A stretch of 64,000 bases of DNA from Bradyrhizobium zhanjiangense (GTDB taxonomy: Bacteria > Pseudomonadota > Alphaproteobacteria > Rhizobiales > Xanthobacteraceae). Below the pieces are notes generated by a model. That model saw nothing but the letters and a program-made list of their open reading frames with translations, was not told where the DNA came from and searched no databases. Below, piece by piece: positions 46,068 to 54,704 of this stretch (the stretch's first letter is position 1; every line of letters begins with the position of its first letter). Made by a program: the position numbers and the translations under genes. Where the stretch lies: contig NZ_CP022221.1 of assembly GCF_004114935.1 (NCBI RefSeq), positions 5,229,001-5,293,000 on the forward strand, written 5' to 3'.

Positions 46068-49000
46068 TTCGCCGCCCGCACCTCGACGGTCCCCGTCCCG
46101 GTGCGGCCGTAGCGCGAGGGATTATACATGTCCTCGACATAGGCCTGCGGCAGCACGTATTTGCCGGGCGAGACCGCCCGCACGACATAGGCGACGGTGA
46201 AGACCGATTTGGAATCCGAGGCCCGGTCGACCGCCGCGGTGAAGCGGTCGTCGCGGAATTCGGTGTCTTCAGGCTCCTCGCCATCCTCGATCCAGTCCAG
46301 CGTGCCGCTGTCGCCGGACGAGACGAGCTTCGGATTGTCGATCTCGAGGCCCGCCGGCAGATAGTCGGACACCATGATGTGGCCGTATTCGGGCTTCGCC
46401 TCGGTGATCTTCAGCACCACCGCAAAGCGCTGGTTCTGCCTGACCTTGCTGATGTCGGCGGGCTTGCCATCAAGCGTGAAGTAATTGCGCTCGATCTTGA
46501 AGCCGTTCGACGCCGCCGGCTCCGGCGTGACCGGCGAGCCCGACACCGAGACCACCGCCTGCACTGGCGCATCGCCGGTGTTGGTGATCTTCAGCGACTT
46601 GCCCTCCAGCGTCGCGGCCTTGTAACTGCGATAGAGCGCGGTCTTGACCGGCTGGCCGTCCACTTCCATGGACAAGTTCTCCTTGGCCAGCGCCCGCGCC
46701 GCCAGCACCAGCCAAGCATTCTCCTGCGTGGAGGTGTAGGGCGTGAGCCCGCGCGCGGTCTCGACCCGCGATACCGCCTGCGTCAGCGTTGCCTTCGGCG
46801 CGTTGCCTTCACTGGCGAGCGACACCAGCGCCGCGGCATCGCGAAGTTGCGAGCCATAGTCGGTGCGGCCGAACTCCAGCACCGGTTTTGGCGCGAGACT
46901 GTCGAGGGCTGCGCCATAGACGCGTTCCGCGCGGTTGCGGTCGCCGACCAGCGCCAGCGCCGCCGCAAGCTGCGACTTCGCGATTGGGGTTGCGAGGTTG
47001 CTCAGCTTGGTATCGGCGAGATAGCGGAGATCGCCGATGGGAGCTGCGCCATTGCGTGCGAGCACGTAGAGGCCATAGGCGAGCTCGCGGCCACCGTCCT
47101 TCTCCGGCTCGTTGGCATTGACGACGGAGTTGCGGATGCGGTCGAGCGCATTCTTGAACAGCACATCCGGCACCGCAAAGCCCTTTTCGCGGGCGCGGGT
47201 CAGGAAGTCCGTCACATAGGCATCCAACCAGGCATCGTCGCCGCCCGCCAACCACAGTCCGAACGAGCCGTTCGAACCCTGGCGCGCCAAGAGCCGCTCG
47301 ATCGCGTCGCGGATGCGCTGGTCAACCTCGGTGTCCATGGCGAGGTGCGCGCCGGCGGCGAGATCGTTGACGTAGAGCAGCGGCATCGCGCGGCTCGTGA
47401 TCTGCTCCGAGCAGCCATAGGGATAGCGGTCGAGCGCTTTCAGGATCGTCGCCGCATCGAGCGCGGTTGACAGGCTCGCCGAGACCGAGACGCTGCCGGT
47501 GCCCGGCACGAGGTCGGAGAACATGTCCGGCGTCAGCGTCAGGCTCTCGCCCTTCGCCAGCGTGCGGATCGAACGCCGTGCCAGCACCTGCGTCGCTGCT
47601 TTGACGTCGAGCGCATAGTGACGCGCGAGCGTAAGGCCGTTCGGTCCCTTGATATCTACGTCGAGCGTGGCCTGCCCCGCCGCCGTCGCGTCGATGGCCA
47701 GCGAGAACGCGTTGCGCTGCTTGGCGGCGAGCTTGACTGTGGTCGCGGGGTTGCCGGTCATCTTCACCGGGCCGGCTGTCTTCACGTTGATAACGTAGTC
47801 GCCGGCCTGGCCCTCGACATTGTCGATCTCGAGATTGACCGTGCCGCGGTCGCCGTTGAGCAGGAAGCGCGGCAGGGTCGTCGTCAGCACCACGGGATCG
47901 CGGATCGGGACATCGGTGTTGGCGTGACCGAGTTTCGTGGCGGTCCACGCCACCGCCATCACGCGCGCGGTGCCGGCGAACTCCGGAATGTCGAAGCTCA
48001 CCTCGGCTGTGCCATCAGCAGCAACGGTGACGATGCCCGAATACAGGGCCAGCGGCTTCTGCGTGGGCGGCGAGCCCTGAAGTTCGCCCGCACCGGCATC
48101 GCCGCCGGACTTGATCTGACCGCGCGTGCCCGACATGCCGTCGATCAGCTGGCCGTAGAGATCGCGGATCTCGGCGCTGAGGCGCCGCTGGCCGAGATAG
48201 TATTCATCCGGTGCCGGCGGCTTGTAATTGGTGAGGTTGAGGATGCCGACATCGACCGCGGCGACGACGATTTTGGCGTCCTCGCCCGGATTGAGACCGT
48301 CAAGCCTAACCGGGATCTTCAGGGTCGAATTCGGACGGATCAGCGCCGGCGGCGTCAGCTGCACCTGGAGCGTGCGGGTCTGCTTGTCGATGCCGAACCA
48401 TTTCAGGCCGATCGCCCGGCCCGGCATGCGCTGCGCGGCCGCATCGAGCGGACGGCGCAGCGTCGCCACCACATAGGCGCCGGTGCCCCAGTCCTTGCCG
48501 ATTGGAAGTTTCACCTGCGCTGTGCCTTCCTTGACGTCGATGGTCTGCGTCGTCAGCAGGCGGTCGCCGAGCACGTTGATGGTCAGCTTGCCGGCGCTGC
48601 GCACATTGACGGACACCGTCATGGTGTCGCCGGAGGCGTATTGTGGCTTGTCGATCGAGGTCTCCAACAGGTCCGGCGTGTCGGCGCTGCCGTCGGAATA
48701 CCAGCCGACGTCGAACTGCACCGAGGTCACCGGGCCGTCGGCGTCGTTCGACTTCACATCCAGCCGATAGCGGCCGGGCTGGGGGTTCAGCGAAATCCGC
48801 GACGGTTTGTCGGCGGCGATCACGACATCACCATCGGCAACGCGCGAGGTCGACTTGACCGGCTCGTACTCCCAGTAATTGTTCTGGCGGTACCACTGGT
48901 AGCGCGATTCCATCTTCAGGAGCTCGTAGCGCAGGCCATCGCGGGCGAGTGTCTTACCATCGGGCGAGACGAACACGACGTCGAACTCGGCCTTGTCGCC

Positions 49001-51262
49001 CTCGGCGACGTTCTTGTCGCCGAACAGCGTCTTGACGCCGATCATGGCGGTCGCCGGCGCGATCGGCAGCACGAGCTTGCGTTCGACGGCACGGCCGCCG
49101 GTCTCGACCATGCGGACGAAGATCTGTGCCTCCTGCGGCCGCGTCGAGGCCGGCTGCTTGTCCAGCGTCACCGGGAAGGTCGCAACGCCGTTGGCGTCAG
49201 CTTCGGGCAGGTTCTCCAGCGGCGTGCGCTCGTTCGAGGTCGTCTCCTCGTCGTCGACGCCGAACTGGTAGCCGGCAAAGCCCGGGCGCTGGCTCGCGGG
49301 GGCGACCAACATATCACCTTCGAGCTGGAGGCCCGAAGCCGGCGCGCCATAGAGGAAATGACCGTCCGCCTTCAGCTCCACTGGAGCATTAGCTTTGATC
49401 AGCTTGTCCTTGGCGGACAAGTCGAATTCGATCCGATCAGGGACGTAATCCTCGACCATGAAGGTGGTCTCGCCGACCGATGTGCCCTTTGGGTCGGTAA
49501 AGGCGCGCACCCGCCAGGTCCCGGTCGGGACGGCCGAGTTGAGCGGCACGGCGAGGGTGCGGCCGCCGGCACCCTGGTCGGAAAGCACAGCGCGGCGGAA
49601 TTCGACGCCGTCGGGACGCTCGATCACCAGCGTCAGTGGCCCCCCGGTGACGGCATTGCCCTGCCCGTCACGCAGCAGCGCGGTGAGATAGACGGTCTCG
49701 CTGGAACGGTAGACGCCACGCTCGGCATAGACGAAGGCATCTGCGCCGGCCGGGACTGCGCGCCCCGAGACGCCGCGGTCAGACAAGTCAAAGGCGGAGG
49801 TCTTCAGGCTGAGGAAGGCATAATCGGCCTTCTCGCCCGTGACCGTCAGCAGCGCCGGCGACAGCCCACCCTCCCCGCGCGCGAGCCCCGCCTCGAACAG
49901 CACATGGCCGCTGTCGTCGGTCCTGCGGGTGGCCAAAATCTCATTGTTGCGGGCAACCAGGCGCACCTCGGCCTTGCCGACCGGATCGGTCGAGGCCAGC
50001 GAGTTGACGAAGACGTGGATGCCGTCATTGCCGGAATAGGCCGACACGCCGAGGTCGGAGACGATGAACCATTGCGTCGCGAGCTGGTAGTCCTCGTCCG
50101 AGGCCCGGGCCGCGGCCGTCATGACGTAGACACCGGGCTGGAGCTCGCCGAGCGCTTGGTCGACCGGAAATGCCGTCGTGACGTCCTGGTTCAGCGTCAT
50201 CGCGGTCGCAAGCTCGCCGGACCAGACCTTGACGCCGCGCTCGTCGCCGAGATCTGAGAGCTGATATTTCGACAGCGTCTTCTGGAAGTCGCTGTCGACG
50301 ACCGTGTTGATCAGGTTGCGGTCGCCGATGCGGAACACGTTGATGCTGACCGCGGGCGTGTTGACGCTGACCACGGGAATGCCGCGCTGGCCGGTCCTGG
50401 GCAGCACATAGGCGCGGCTGGTGAAGCGCACGAAGGGTTTTCGGTCGCGCACATAGACGTTGAACTCGGCTGATTTCGGCAGGCCCTCCTTCACGGCCGA
50501 CGGCAGGCCGGCGCGCAGGTTGATGTTGTAGCGCTCGCCGTGCTTCAGCCCGTCGACGCAGAGCTGCTTGCCCTCGGCCGACAGCGCCGGCTTGTCCTGC
50601 CCCGCCAGCGCCAGGTACGGCGCGAAGTCGGTGCGCTTGGCCAATTCCTCCGAGAACTGGAAGCAAGCGCGCGGGCTGGCCGAATCCGAGTCCACGGTAT
50701 AGTCGAGCAGCCGAAAGCCGTGCTCGTCGCGCAGCTTCTCATACTGGCCGCGGACTTCGGCGACCTCGCGCATGTCCAGCGACAGCCGCATTGCATCCAG
50801 CGCCGGCCGCCACAGCTTGCGTTCGGCCATTGACTTGCCGAGCACGGCGAGCGCGTCGGCCTCCTCGCCCGGATTGCCGGCGCGCATATAGGCGATGTAG
50901 GCCGCGGTCGAAGCACGCTCCCAGAGGAACGTCTGCTCGCTCGACGTCTTCGGCGAGATCTGGAAGATGACCTTGGCGAGCCGCAGCCAGTTGCCGGCAT
51001 CCTCCGGCGTGGTCGCCGCGATCTGCCCGAGCACCGAGAGGCCGGTGCGATAGTCGTTGCGCCGGAAGGCGGCGTCGGCATCGGTACGCAGCGTCGCGCT
51101 GGTCTTGGCGACCGGGCCCGCTTCGCTCTTGATCTGGGCCTCCAGCTTGATCGCGGAATCGGCGAGATCGTCGCGCTTGAACGCCTTGTCGGCGGCCTGT
51201 GCTGCGCTAAGGCCGAGCGCCAGCGTGGCGCAGAGTGTGACGGCGCGGATCAGACCGATCAT
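46064..51262 (-). CDS. Bacterial alpha-2-macroglobulin family protein with thioester
   Basis: This 1732-residue protein starts at ATG 51262 behind GGGAG. A signal peptide ends SAAQAAD. Multiple MG-like beta domains follow, then the thioester domain with YGCSEQ (about residue 1280) inside a helical barrel, and an MG10-like C-terminal domain. CxEQ is the motif that forms the Cys-Gln thioester, which traps proteases covalently. There is no lipobox, so unlike E. coli YfhM it should be soluble in the periplasm unless it binds PbpC. Its stop overlaps pbpC. The open frame upstream of 51262 (to 51547) has no signal peptide and is not needed. Confidence 0.94.
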   Translation of the reverse strand: MIGLIRAVTLCATLALGLSAAQAADKAFKRDDLADSAIKLEAQIKSEAGPVAKTSATLRTDADAAFRRNDYRTGLSVLGQIAATTPEDAGNWLRLAKVIFQISPKTSSEQTFLWERASTAAYIAYMRAGNPGEEADALAVLGKSMAERKLWRPALDAMRLSLDMREVAEVRGQYEKLRDEHGFRLLDYTVDSDSASPRACFQFSEELAKRTDFAPYLALAGQDKPALSAEGKQLCVDGLKHGERYNINLRAGLPSAVKEGLPKSAEFNVYVRDRKPFVRFTSRAYVLPRTGQRGIPVVSVNTPAVSINVFRIGDRNLINTVVDSDFQKTLSKYQLSDLGDERGVKVWSGELATAMTLNQDVTTAFPVDQALGELQPGVYVMTAAARASDEDYQLATQWFIVSDLGVSAYSGNDGIHVFVNSLASTDPVGKAEVRLVARNNEILATRRTDDSGHVLFEAGLARGEGGLSPALLTVTGEKADYAFLSLKTSAFDLSDRGVSGRAVPAGADAFVYAERGVYRSSETVYLTALLRDGQGNAVTGGPLTLVIERPDGVEFRRAVLSDQGAGGRTLAVPLNSAVPTGTWRVRAFTDPKGTSVGETTFMVEDYVPDRIEFDLSAKDKLIKANAPVELKADGHFLYGAPASGLQLEGDMLVAPASQRPGFAGYQFGVDDEETTSNERTPLENLPEADANGVATFPVTLDKQPASTRPQEAQIFVRMVETGGRAVERKLVLPIAPATAMIGVKTLFGDKNVAEGDKAEFDVVFVSPDGKTLARDGLRYELLKMESRYQWYRQNNYWEYEPVKSTSRVADGDVVIAADKPSRISLNPQPGRYRLDVKSNDADGPVTSVQFDVGWYSDGSADTPDLLETSIDKPQYASGDTMTVSVNVRSAGKLTINVLGDRLLTTQTIDVKEGTAQVKLPIGKDWGTGAYVVATLRRPLDAAAQRMPGRAIGLKWFGIDKQTRTLQVQLTPPALIRPNSTLKIPVRLDGLNPGEDAKIVVAAVDVGILNLTNYKPPAPDEYYLGQRRLSAEIRDLYGQLIDGMSGTRGQIKSGGDAGAGELQGSPPTQKPLALYSGIVTVAADGTAEVSFDIPEFAGTARVMAVAWTATKLGHANTDVPIRDPVVLTTTLPRFLLNGDRGTVNLEIDNVEGQAGDYVINVKTAGPVKMTGNPATTVKLAAKQRNAFSLAIDATAAGQATLDVDIKGPNGLTLARHYALDVKAATQVLARRSIRTLAKGESLTLTPDMFSDLVPGTGSVSVSASLSTALDAATILKALDRYPYGCSEQITSRAMPLLYVNDLAAGAHLAMDTEVDQRIRDAIERLLARQGSNGSFGLWLAGGDDAWLDAYVTDFLTRAREKGFAVPDVLFKNALDRIRNSVVNANEPEKDGGRELAYGLYVLARNGAAPIGDLRYLADTKLSNLATPIAKSQLAAALALVGDRNRAERVYGAALDSLAPKPVLEFGRTDYGSQLRDAAALVSLASEGNAPKATLTQAVSRVETARGLTPYTSTQENAWLVLAARALAKENLSMEVDGQPVKTALYRSYKAATLEGKSLKITNTGDAPVQAVVSVSGSPVTPEPAASNGFKIERNYFTLDGKPADISKVRQNQRFAVVLKITEAKPEYGHIMVSDYLPAGLEIDNPKLVSSGDSGTLDWIEDGEEPEDTEFRDDRFTAAVDRASDSKSVFTVAYVVRAVSPGKYVLPQAYVEDMYNPSRYGRTGTGTVEVRAAK

Positions 51263-51666
51263 GATGGACTCCCGGAAATCGCGGACGAACGCCGCGGCGG
51301 TAAATGAAATGCGCGGAATGGTGACGGACTCAAGGCGATGGAACCAAAGGTGCAAATCGTCGCATTCGCCATGACAAGGCAAGCCCAGAGGAGACCGATC
51401 AAGATACCGCCGCGCACGCCGTCCTGATGGCGCAGCAATACCAGACCAGTCGACCGGTGGCCGTGTCCCGGAAGCTAGCCAGCGCTCCCGGCGATGTGAT
51501 CCATCGTCCAGTACACTGCCGCTCAACCCGGCACCCTGACACCCCACCGTTCCGCTTTGTCGCGGCTCTGAGGAAAACGGTTCGGTTCAGACTTGGCGAA
51601 ACGCCAGATTTTTCATATTGGCATGGTAGATGAACAGCCAGCCCCCGAACCGGGGCGGCCGAAGAC
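51263..51666. other. Intergenic region before tRNA-Arg
   Basis: Promoters for the leftward alpha-2-macroglobulin gene and the rightward tRNA should lie here. I see no supported small gene, hairpin or dispersed repeat. Confidence 0.5.
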
Positions 51667-51743
51667 GGTCCCGTAGCTCAACTGGATAGAGTAGCGGATT
51701 TCTACTCCGCGGGTTGCAGGTTCGAGTCCTGCCGGGATCGCCA
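51667..51743 (+). tRNA. tRNA-Arg (anticodon TCT)
   Basis: A 77-nucleotide cloverleaf with acceptor GGTCCCG/CGGGATC, anticodon loop TTTCTAC, T loop TTCGAGT and encoded CCA. The TCT anticodon reads AGA and AGG. Its 3' end is duplicated 2.95 kb downstream, marking it as an integration target. Confidence 0.96.
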
Positions 51744-51746
51744 GCC
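51729..51746 (+). repeat. attL: 18-bp repeat at the 3' end of tRNA-Arg
   Basis: CTGCCGGGATCGCCAGCC covers the last 15 bases of the tRNA and three beyond. An identical copy lies at 54683-54700. Confidence 0.75.
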
Positions 51747-51928
51747 TTTTACCTGACAATTCAGAATCTTACGCGCGTATCGGCTCTGTTCTGCGAGCCC
51801 TTTCGTGTTGCGCGGCGTTCTCTGTCGCTTGCGGCAATTTCAACGCGATACGCGGCATTCCCAACTGCTCCACGCAACACGGGCGCAACACCGCCCTTTC
51901 GCCTTCTGTTCACGACATGGGGGAAGCA

Positions 51929-52015
51929 ATGAGTGCTGTCGATATCGTCGGCTGGATCTTGCTGGCCGTTACGCTGGCGGTCACGTTGTGCATCGACAAC
52001 AAGCCACGCGCATAG
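51929..52015 (+). CDS. 28-residue single-pass membrane microprotein
   Basis: The ATG at 51929 follows GGGGGAAGC. The product is almost one membrane helix (IVGWILLAVTLAVTLCI) flanked by a short acidic start and a basic end (DNKPRA), predicting N-out, C-in topology. It is too short for domain assignment. Opposite-strand open frames overlap it but lack ribosome sites. Confidence 0.5.
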   Translation: MSAVDIVGWILLAVTLAVTLCIDNKPRA

Positions 52016-52114
52016 CCGTTGTCCACACCCACGACAGCCTGTAGCTCGCGCGCATTCCGAGCCGCTAGGAATCGATAATTTGCGAGGTACTTACGATGCC
52101 GCTTTGATGGCGGC

Positions 52115-52222
52115 ATGCCTCGCCCGATCAAACGTCACACGCCTACGCTCGCAGACGGCCGGCCGCTCAAGATCAGCTTCGGCCAGATGCGCGAGACGGG
52201 GCTGTGCGGCGTCCTGGTCTAG
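52115..52222 (+). pseudogene. Truncated N-terminal fragment of a small Bradyrhizobium-type protein
   Basis: The frame reads MPRPIKRHTPTL then ISFGQMRETGLCGVLV and stops. I recall a family common in Bradyrhizobium in which a similar helix ending G(V/L)xGxLIY is followed by a zinc-ribbon-like C-terminal part (YCxxYxCSH). Here the sequence stops just before that part, so the gene has lost its functional half. No frame downstream continues it. Confidence 0.45.
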
Positions 52223-52229
52223 CCGAGAC

Positions 52230-52502
52230 CTATTGCCGCTCTTCGTATTTGTCGCAGCGAGGATCGCTTCGCTTCACCCGGACAAGCTCCCGGAACATCG
52301 GCCCGTCACAGTGGAGCAGCGTGTATTCCTTATAAGAAGGCGCTGGCACGCGCCAGCAAAGAGCCTTACCGCCGGGCACTGTGTACGTATCCCCGCGGCT
52401 TGTCGTGTAGCTGCACGCCGACTCAGGCGTCTTGATCTTCTCTTGTGCATGAGCTTGGGCCAGCGAGGCCAACGCGAAGAACGCCACCGACAACACGCGC
52501 AT
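52230..52502 (-). CDS. Small secreted hypothetical protein
   Basis: The ATG at 52502 follows GGAGAG. A signal peptide (MRVLSVAFFALASLAQA) is cut near AHAQ, leaving about 70 residues with four cysteines (ACSYTTS, LCWRV, LHCDG, RCDKY), likely forming two disulfides. Charged, soluble and without a known domain. It is convergent with the truncated fragment to its left and divergent from the next gene. Confidence 0.65.
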   Translation of the reverse strand: MRVLSVAFFALASLAQAHAQEKIKTPESACSYTTSRGDTYTVPGGKALCWRVPAPSYKEYTLLHCDGPMFRELVRVKRSDPRCDKYEERQ

Positions 52503-52684
52503 TTTGCTCTCCTCCACAACCGTGCGGTCGTAGGCCTCGGAGATAAGGCGGGAACGTCGGCGCCACGACGGCACACTGTCAAAGCTGCAGCATACAGCTC
52601 CCAGAAGTGCGCGCGAAGAGCCGACTTCCCTTATCTTGCGCTCGGCCACGCTTACCCTCTAGCCTGCCGGGCTGGGGGATAGAC

Positions 52685-53008
52685 ATGGTTGCACAAGGCT
52701 GGGGGCGGCCTTTCGAGGATCCGATTAAGGTGGGCGGCCGCAAGCTGGTGACGTTGCGCGACGCCGGTGAGTACATCGCAGGGCTTCCGAAGGCCGAGCA
52801 CGACGCGCCGGAATGGCAAGCAGCCGTGGAAGCGCTGATCCTGGTAGCCGAGAGCGGCGGACCAACAGTCTTCGTATACGTCAACACCGGCAAGCAGGCT
52901 GGCGATAAGGACCACATTAAGGTGTTCGCTAACCAGGATGCCGCAGAGAAATGGTTCGAGGAAAACGACCCCGAGGACGTAGCGTTCGAATATGAGGTTC
53001 TCGAATAA
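52685..53008 (+). CDS. Hypothetical 107-residue protein
   Basis: The ATG at 52685 follows GGGGGAT. The first half, VGGRKLVTLRDAGEYIAGLP, then PEWQAAVEALILVAESGGPT, matches a family of small proteins I know from many Bradyrhizobium genomes. There the N-terminal 60-65 residues are conserved and the tails vary. Here the tail contains KVFANQDAAEKWFEENDPEDVAFEYE, which is acidic and helical. Function unknown. A terminator 150 bases downstream may serve it. Confidence 0.7.
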   Translation: MVAQGWGRPFEDPIKVGGRKLVTLRDAGEYIAGLPKAEHDAPEWQAAVEALILVAESGGPTVFVYVNTGKQAGDKDHIKVFANQDAAEKWFEENDPEDVAFEYEVLE

Positions 53009-53158
53009 ACGCGCATTCGCCGACGTGGATGCGCCGTCTAGGCCAGTACGCCTGGGTGGCCCGCCAGCGTGAACCGGCGGGCACGTGTCACACACCTGTG
53101 GCATGGCCATTGCACAGTCGAAACCAACTGGGATTTCAGTGCTCAGTTTGAGAATGAA

Positions 53159-53202
53159 ACGCTGCCGGGACATGTATTTCGAGCCCGGCAGCGTCTTGTT
53201 TT
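53159..53202 (+). terminator. Intrinsic terminator
   Basis: ACGCTGCCGGG pairs perfectly with CCCGGCAGCGT across a 14-base loop and is followed by a T-rich run (CTTGTTTT). It would end plus-strand transcripts from the 107-residue gene. Confidence 0.75.
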
Positions 53203-53242
53203 AGGACGAGTGGGACAGATCCTCAGCGGCGCTCTTCCGGCA

Positions 53243-53662
53243 TCAGGCGCATGGGCACATCTCCGGGGACTGCTGCTTGGCCTCTTCCGGATCATCGTCC
53301 TCCCGGTCACAGTCGTTCTGCTCAAGGTCGTTATAGCCAGACGACCGCCACGCGTGGGCCTGATCTATGATGCGATCGAAACTGCCCAAGGACGGCTCGG
53401 CATCCTCCGGCGGCTCGCATTCGTCGGCGCCGGGCGGCTGGCCATAAGCCACGCCGCACGATGGCTCAAGGTCCGGATCGGCCTCCAAGCTGTCGAGGAA
53501 GTCGATTAGATCCTTGACCAGCTCCCGGGCATGGCGCGCCATTCCGCCGTCGATCGGCGTCACCATGAAGGCCTCGAGACGAAAGGCAACCCTCTCGGAG
53601 GCGTTGGCGAGTCGAATGCCATGGGTAAGGTGAAGGATTTCTCCGATATCGGCGGCCGGCAC
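53243..53662 (-). CDS. Hypothetical acidic protein with DPDLEPSxG motifs
   Basis: From GTG 53662 the 139-residue product has a helical N-terminus and then LIDFLDSLEADPDLEPSCG. After that come CEPPEDAEPSLGS and a very acidic Asp/Glu-rich stretch. The DPDLEPS...EPSLGS pattern is familiar from short proteins of Bradyrhizobium and other rhizobia, often in or near phage-like regions. Function unknown. ATG starts inside the frame (residues 33 and 41) would give a core of about 100 residues, which may be the real protein. It lies between a plus-strand terminator and the 31-residue gene. Confidence 0.6.
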   Translation of the reverse strand: MPAADIGEILHLTHGIRLANASERVAFRLEAFMVTPIDGGMARHARELVKDLIDFLDSLEADPDLEPSCGVAYGQPPGADECEPPEDAEPSLGSFDRIIDQAHAWRSSGYNDLEQNDCDREDDDPEEAKQQSPEMCPCA

Positions 53663-53792
53663 ATGGTGCGCCTGAATGACAGCACTCAGAGCCGCAACAG
53701 CTTTGCGAGCCGCTTGGCCAAGAAATGCCAGGTCAACCGGATCGGTAACGACTGGATGACCGCCGGCGTCTTCGTGCCAGCCGAGCCGAAGG

Positions 53793-53888
53793 CTAAGCCG
53801 GATAGAAATAGACCAGAGGCAGAAAGACGTATGTCCACCAGGCGAAGCCGGCCAATCCGGCCAGGACGAGCATATCCTCGTCGGTCAT
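53793..53888 (-). CDS. 31-residue membrane microprotein
   Basis: The ATG at 53888 follows GGAGATCCCC, an excellent ribosome site. The product begins MTDEDM and then forms one hydrophobic, aromatic helix with GFAWWTYVFLPLVYFY. Its acidic N-terminus and lack of a positive end leave topology open. It is too short for the usual gene callers. The opposite frame has no such support. Confidence 0.6.
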   Translation of the reverse strand: MTDEDMLVLAGLAGFAWWTYVFLPLVYFYPA

Positions 53889-54070
53889 GGGGATCTCCGA
53901 GAACAGTTTCGATTACCCTCCAACCAACGAGCGGCGGTGCGCGTTTCAATCGCGCATCAATTATAAGTTCCGCAAACTCGGACATTGCTGGATGCCGCGT
54001 CCCGCCGTCCGAGAGGAACTGTTTTGGCGATTGCCGATTGAATCATGGCGTTACTGCGTAGGAGGCAACA

Positions 54071-54175
54071 ATGCGCCTTCACCTCCATACCCCTTCGGTC
54101 GATTTGGTTGCCCTCGCGGCCGGCACCCTTCTGGTCCTCGGTTTTATTGCCGCGATAGCAGTGCTGGTGCGCTAG
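54071..54175 (+). CDS. 34-residue membrane microprotein
   Basis: GGAGGCAACA precedes the ATG at 54071. A short basic/histidine N-terminus (MRLHLHTPS) is followed by one membrane helix (LVALAAGTLLVLGFIAAIAVLV) and a final Arg. The ribosome site and clean hydrophobic helix argue for a real gene. Function unknown. Confidence 0.6.
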   Translation: MRLHLHTPSVDLVALAAGTLLVLGFIAAIAVLVR

Positions 54176-54305
54176 AAAAAAACCGTGACGCGCGTCCGTC
54201 CAACAGATGGCGCTCAAGTGACCCTTGCAATCACGGCCGGCGACACCGTCTCGATGGTGAGTGAGCTTGCAAAGGCTGGATTGCCGGACGACGCAGCCAA
54301 GGAAA

Positions 54306-54599
54306 TCACCGATATTGTCGCGTTGGAGAAACCGCAGAGCCGTCTGTGTCGTCGCCGGCCCGGATGCTGAGACCGTCGAGCATCGCTCCGATGAACCAGG
54401 ACAGCTCTCTGGTGTTCGGCTTGGTCATGACGAGCCCGGTGATGGTCTTGTGCGCGGCGACCAACTGAGTGTGCTGCGGCATCTGGTCGAGTGCTTCGTG
54501 CGCGAGACAGTGCAGCTCGAAGCGCTGCTTGCGATCGGTCGGCAGATGTTTGAGCACCGTCAGCTCGCGCCCCTCACGCCGGAGCAGCGTATATTTCAA
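54306..54599 (-). CDS. Hypothetical protein, 5' end cut at the island junction
   Basis: The frame is open from 54671 downwards and reads coherently (PYKILDQFSQARGTLTTLKYTLLRREG...), but it has no ATG or GTG start, only a TTG at 54599 without a ribosome site. The in-frame stop at 54672-54674 lies nine bases from the attR repeat. The likeliest reading is a gene whose 5' end was lost at the junction, leaving about 120 C-terminal codons. The remaining part is mixed alpha/beta and shows no domain I recognise. Confidence 0.45.
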   Translation of the reverse strand: MKYTLLRREGRELTVLKHLPTDRKQRFELHCLAHEALDQMPQHTQLVAAHKTITGLVMTKPNTRELSWFIGAMLDGLSIRAGDDTDGSAVSPTRQYR

Positions 54600-54682
54600 G
54601 GTCGTGAGGGTCCCGCGGGCTTGCGAGAACTGGTCGAGGATCTTGTACGGCGCGAGCGTTGATTTTGGCTGTTATGCCCGTT

Positions 54683-54700
54683 CTGCCGGGATCGCCAGCC
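54683..54700 (+). repeat. attR: second 18-bp copy of the tRNA-Arg 3' end
   Basis: Identical to 51729-51746. It lies four bases from the stop codon of the PLP-enzyme gene. Confidence 0.75.
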
Positions 54701-54704
54701 GCGT

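Larger units (their letters stand above)
51747..54682. mobile_element. Small decayed genomic island at tRNA-Arg
   Basis: The interval between the two 18-bp repeats is 2.9 kb and holds only short genes of unknown function, several truncated. Third-position GC is lower and gene density poorer than in the flanking operons. Insertion at a tRNA 3' end with preserved tRNA sequence is the classic result of tyrosine-integrase recombination. No integrase gene or fragment is recognisable, so the element is either a remnant or was mobilised in trans. Confidence 0.65.

Noticed and set aside
51263..51547. Possible 95-residue N-terminal extension of the alpha-2-macroglobulin protein
   Set aside because: It would bury a good signal peptide; the ATG at 51262 has its own ribosome site.
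51747..54682. Integrase or transposase gene in the tRNA-Arg island
   Set aside because: All frames were read; none shows the tyrosine recombinase R-H-R-Y pattern, a serine recombinase domain or a DDE transposase.
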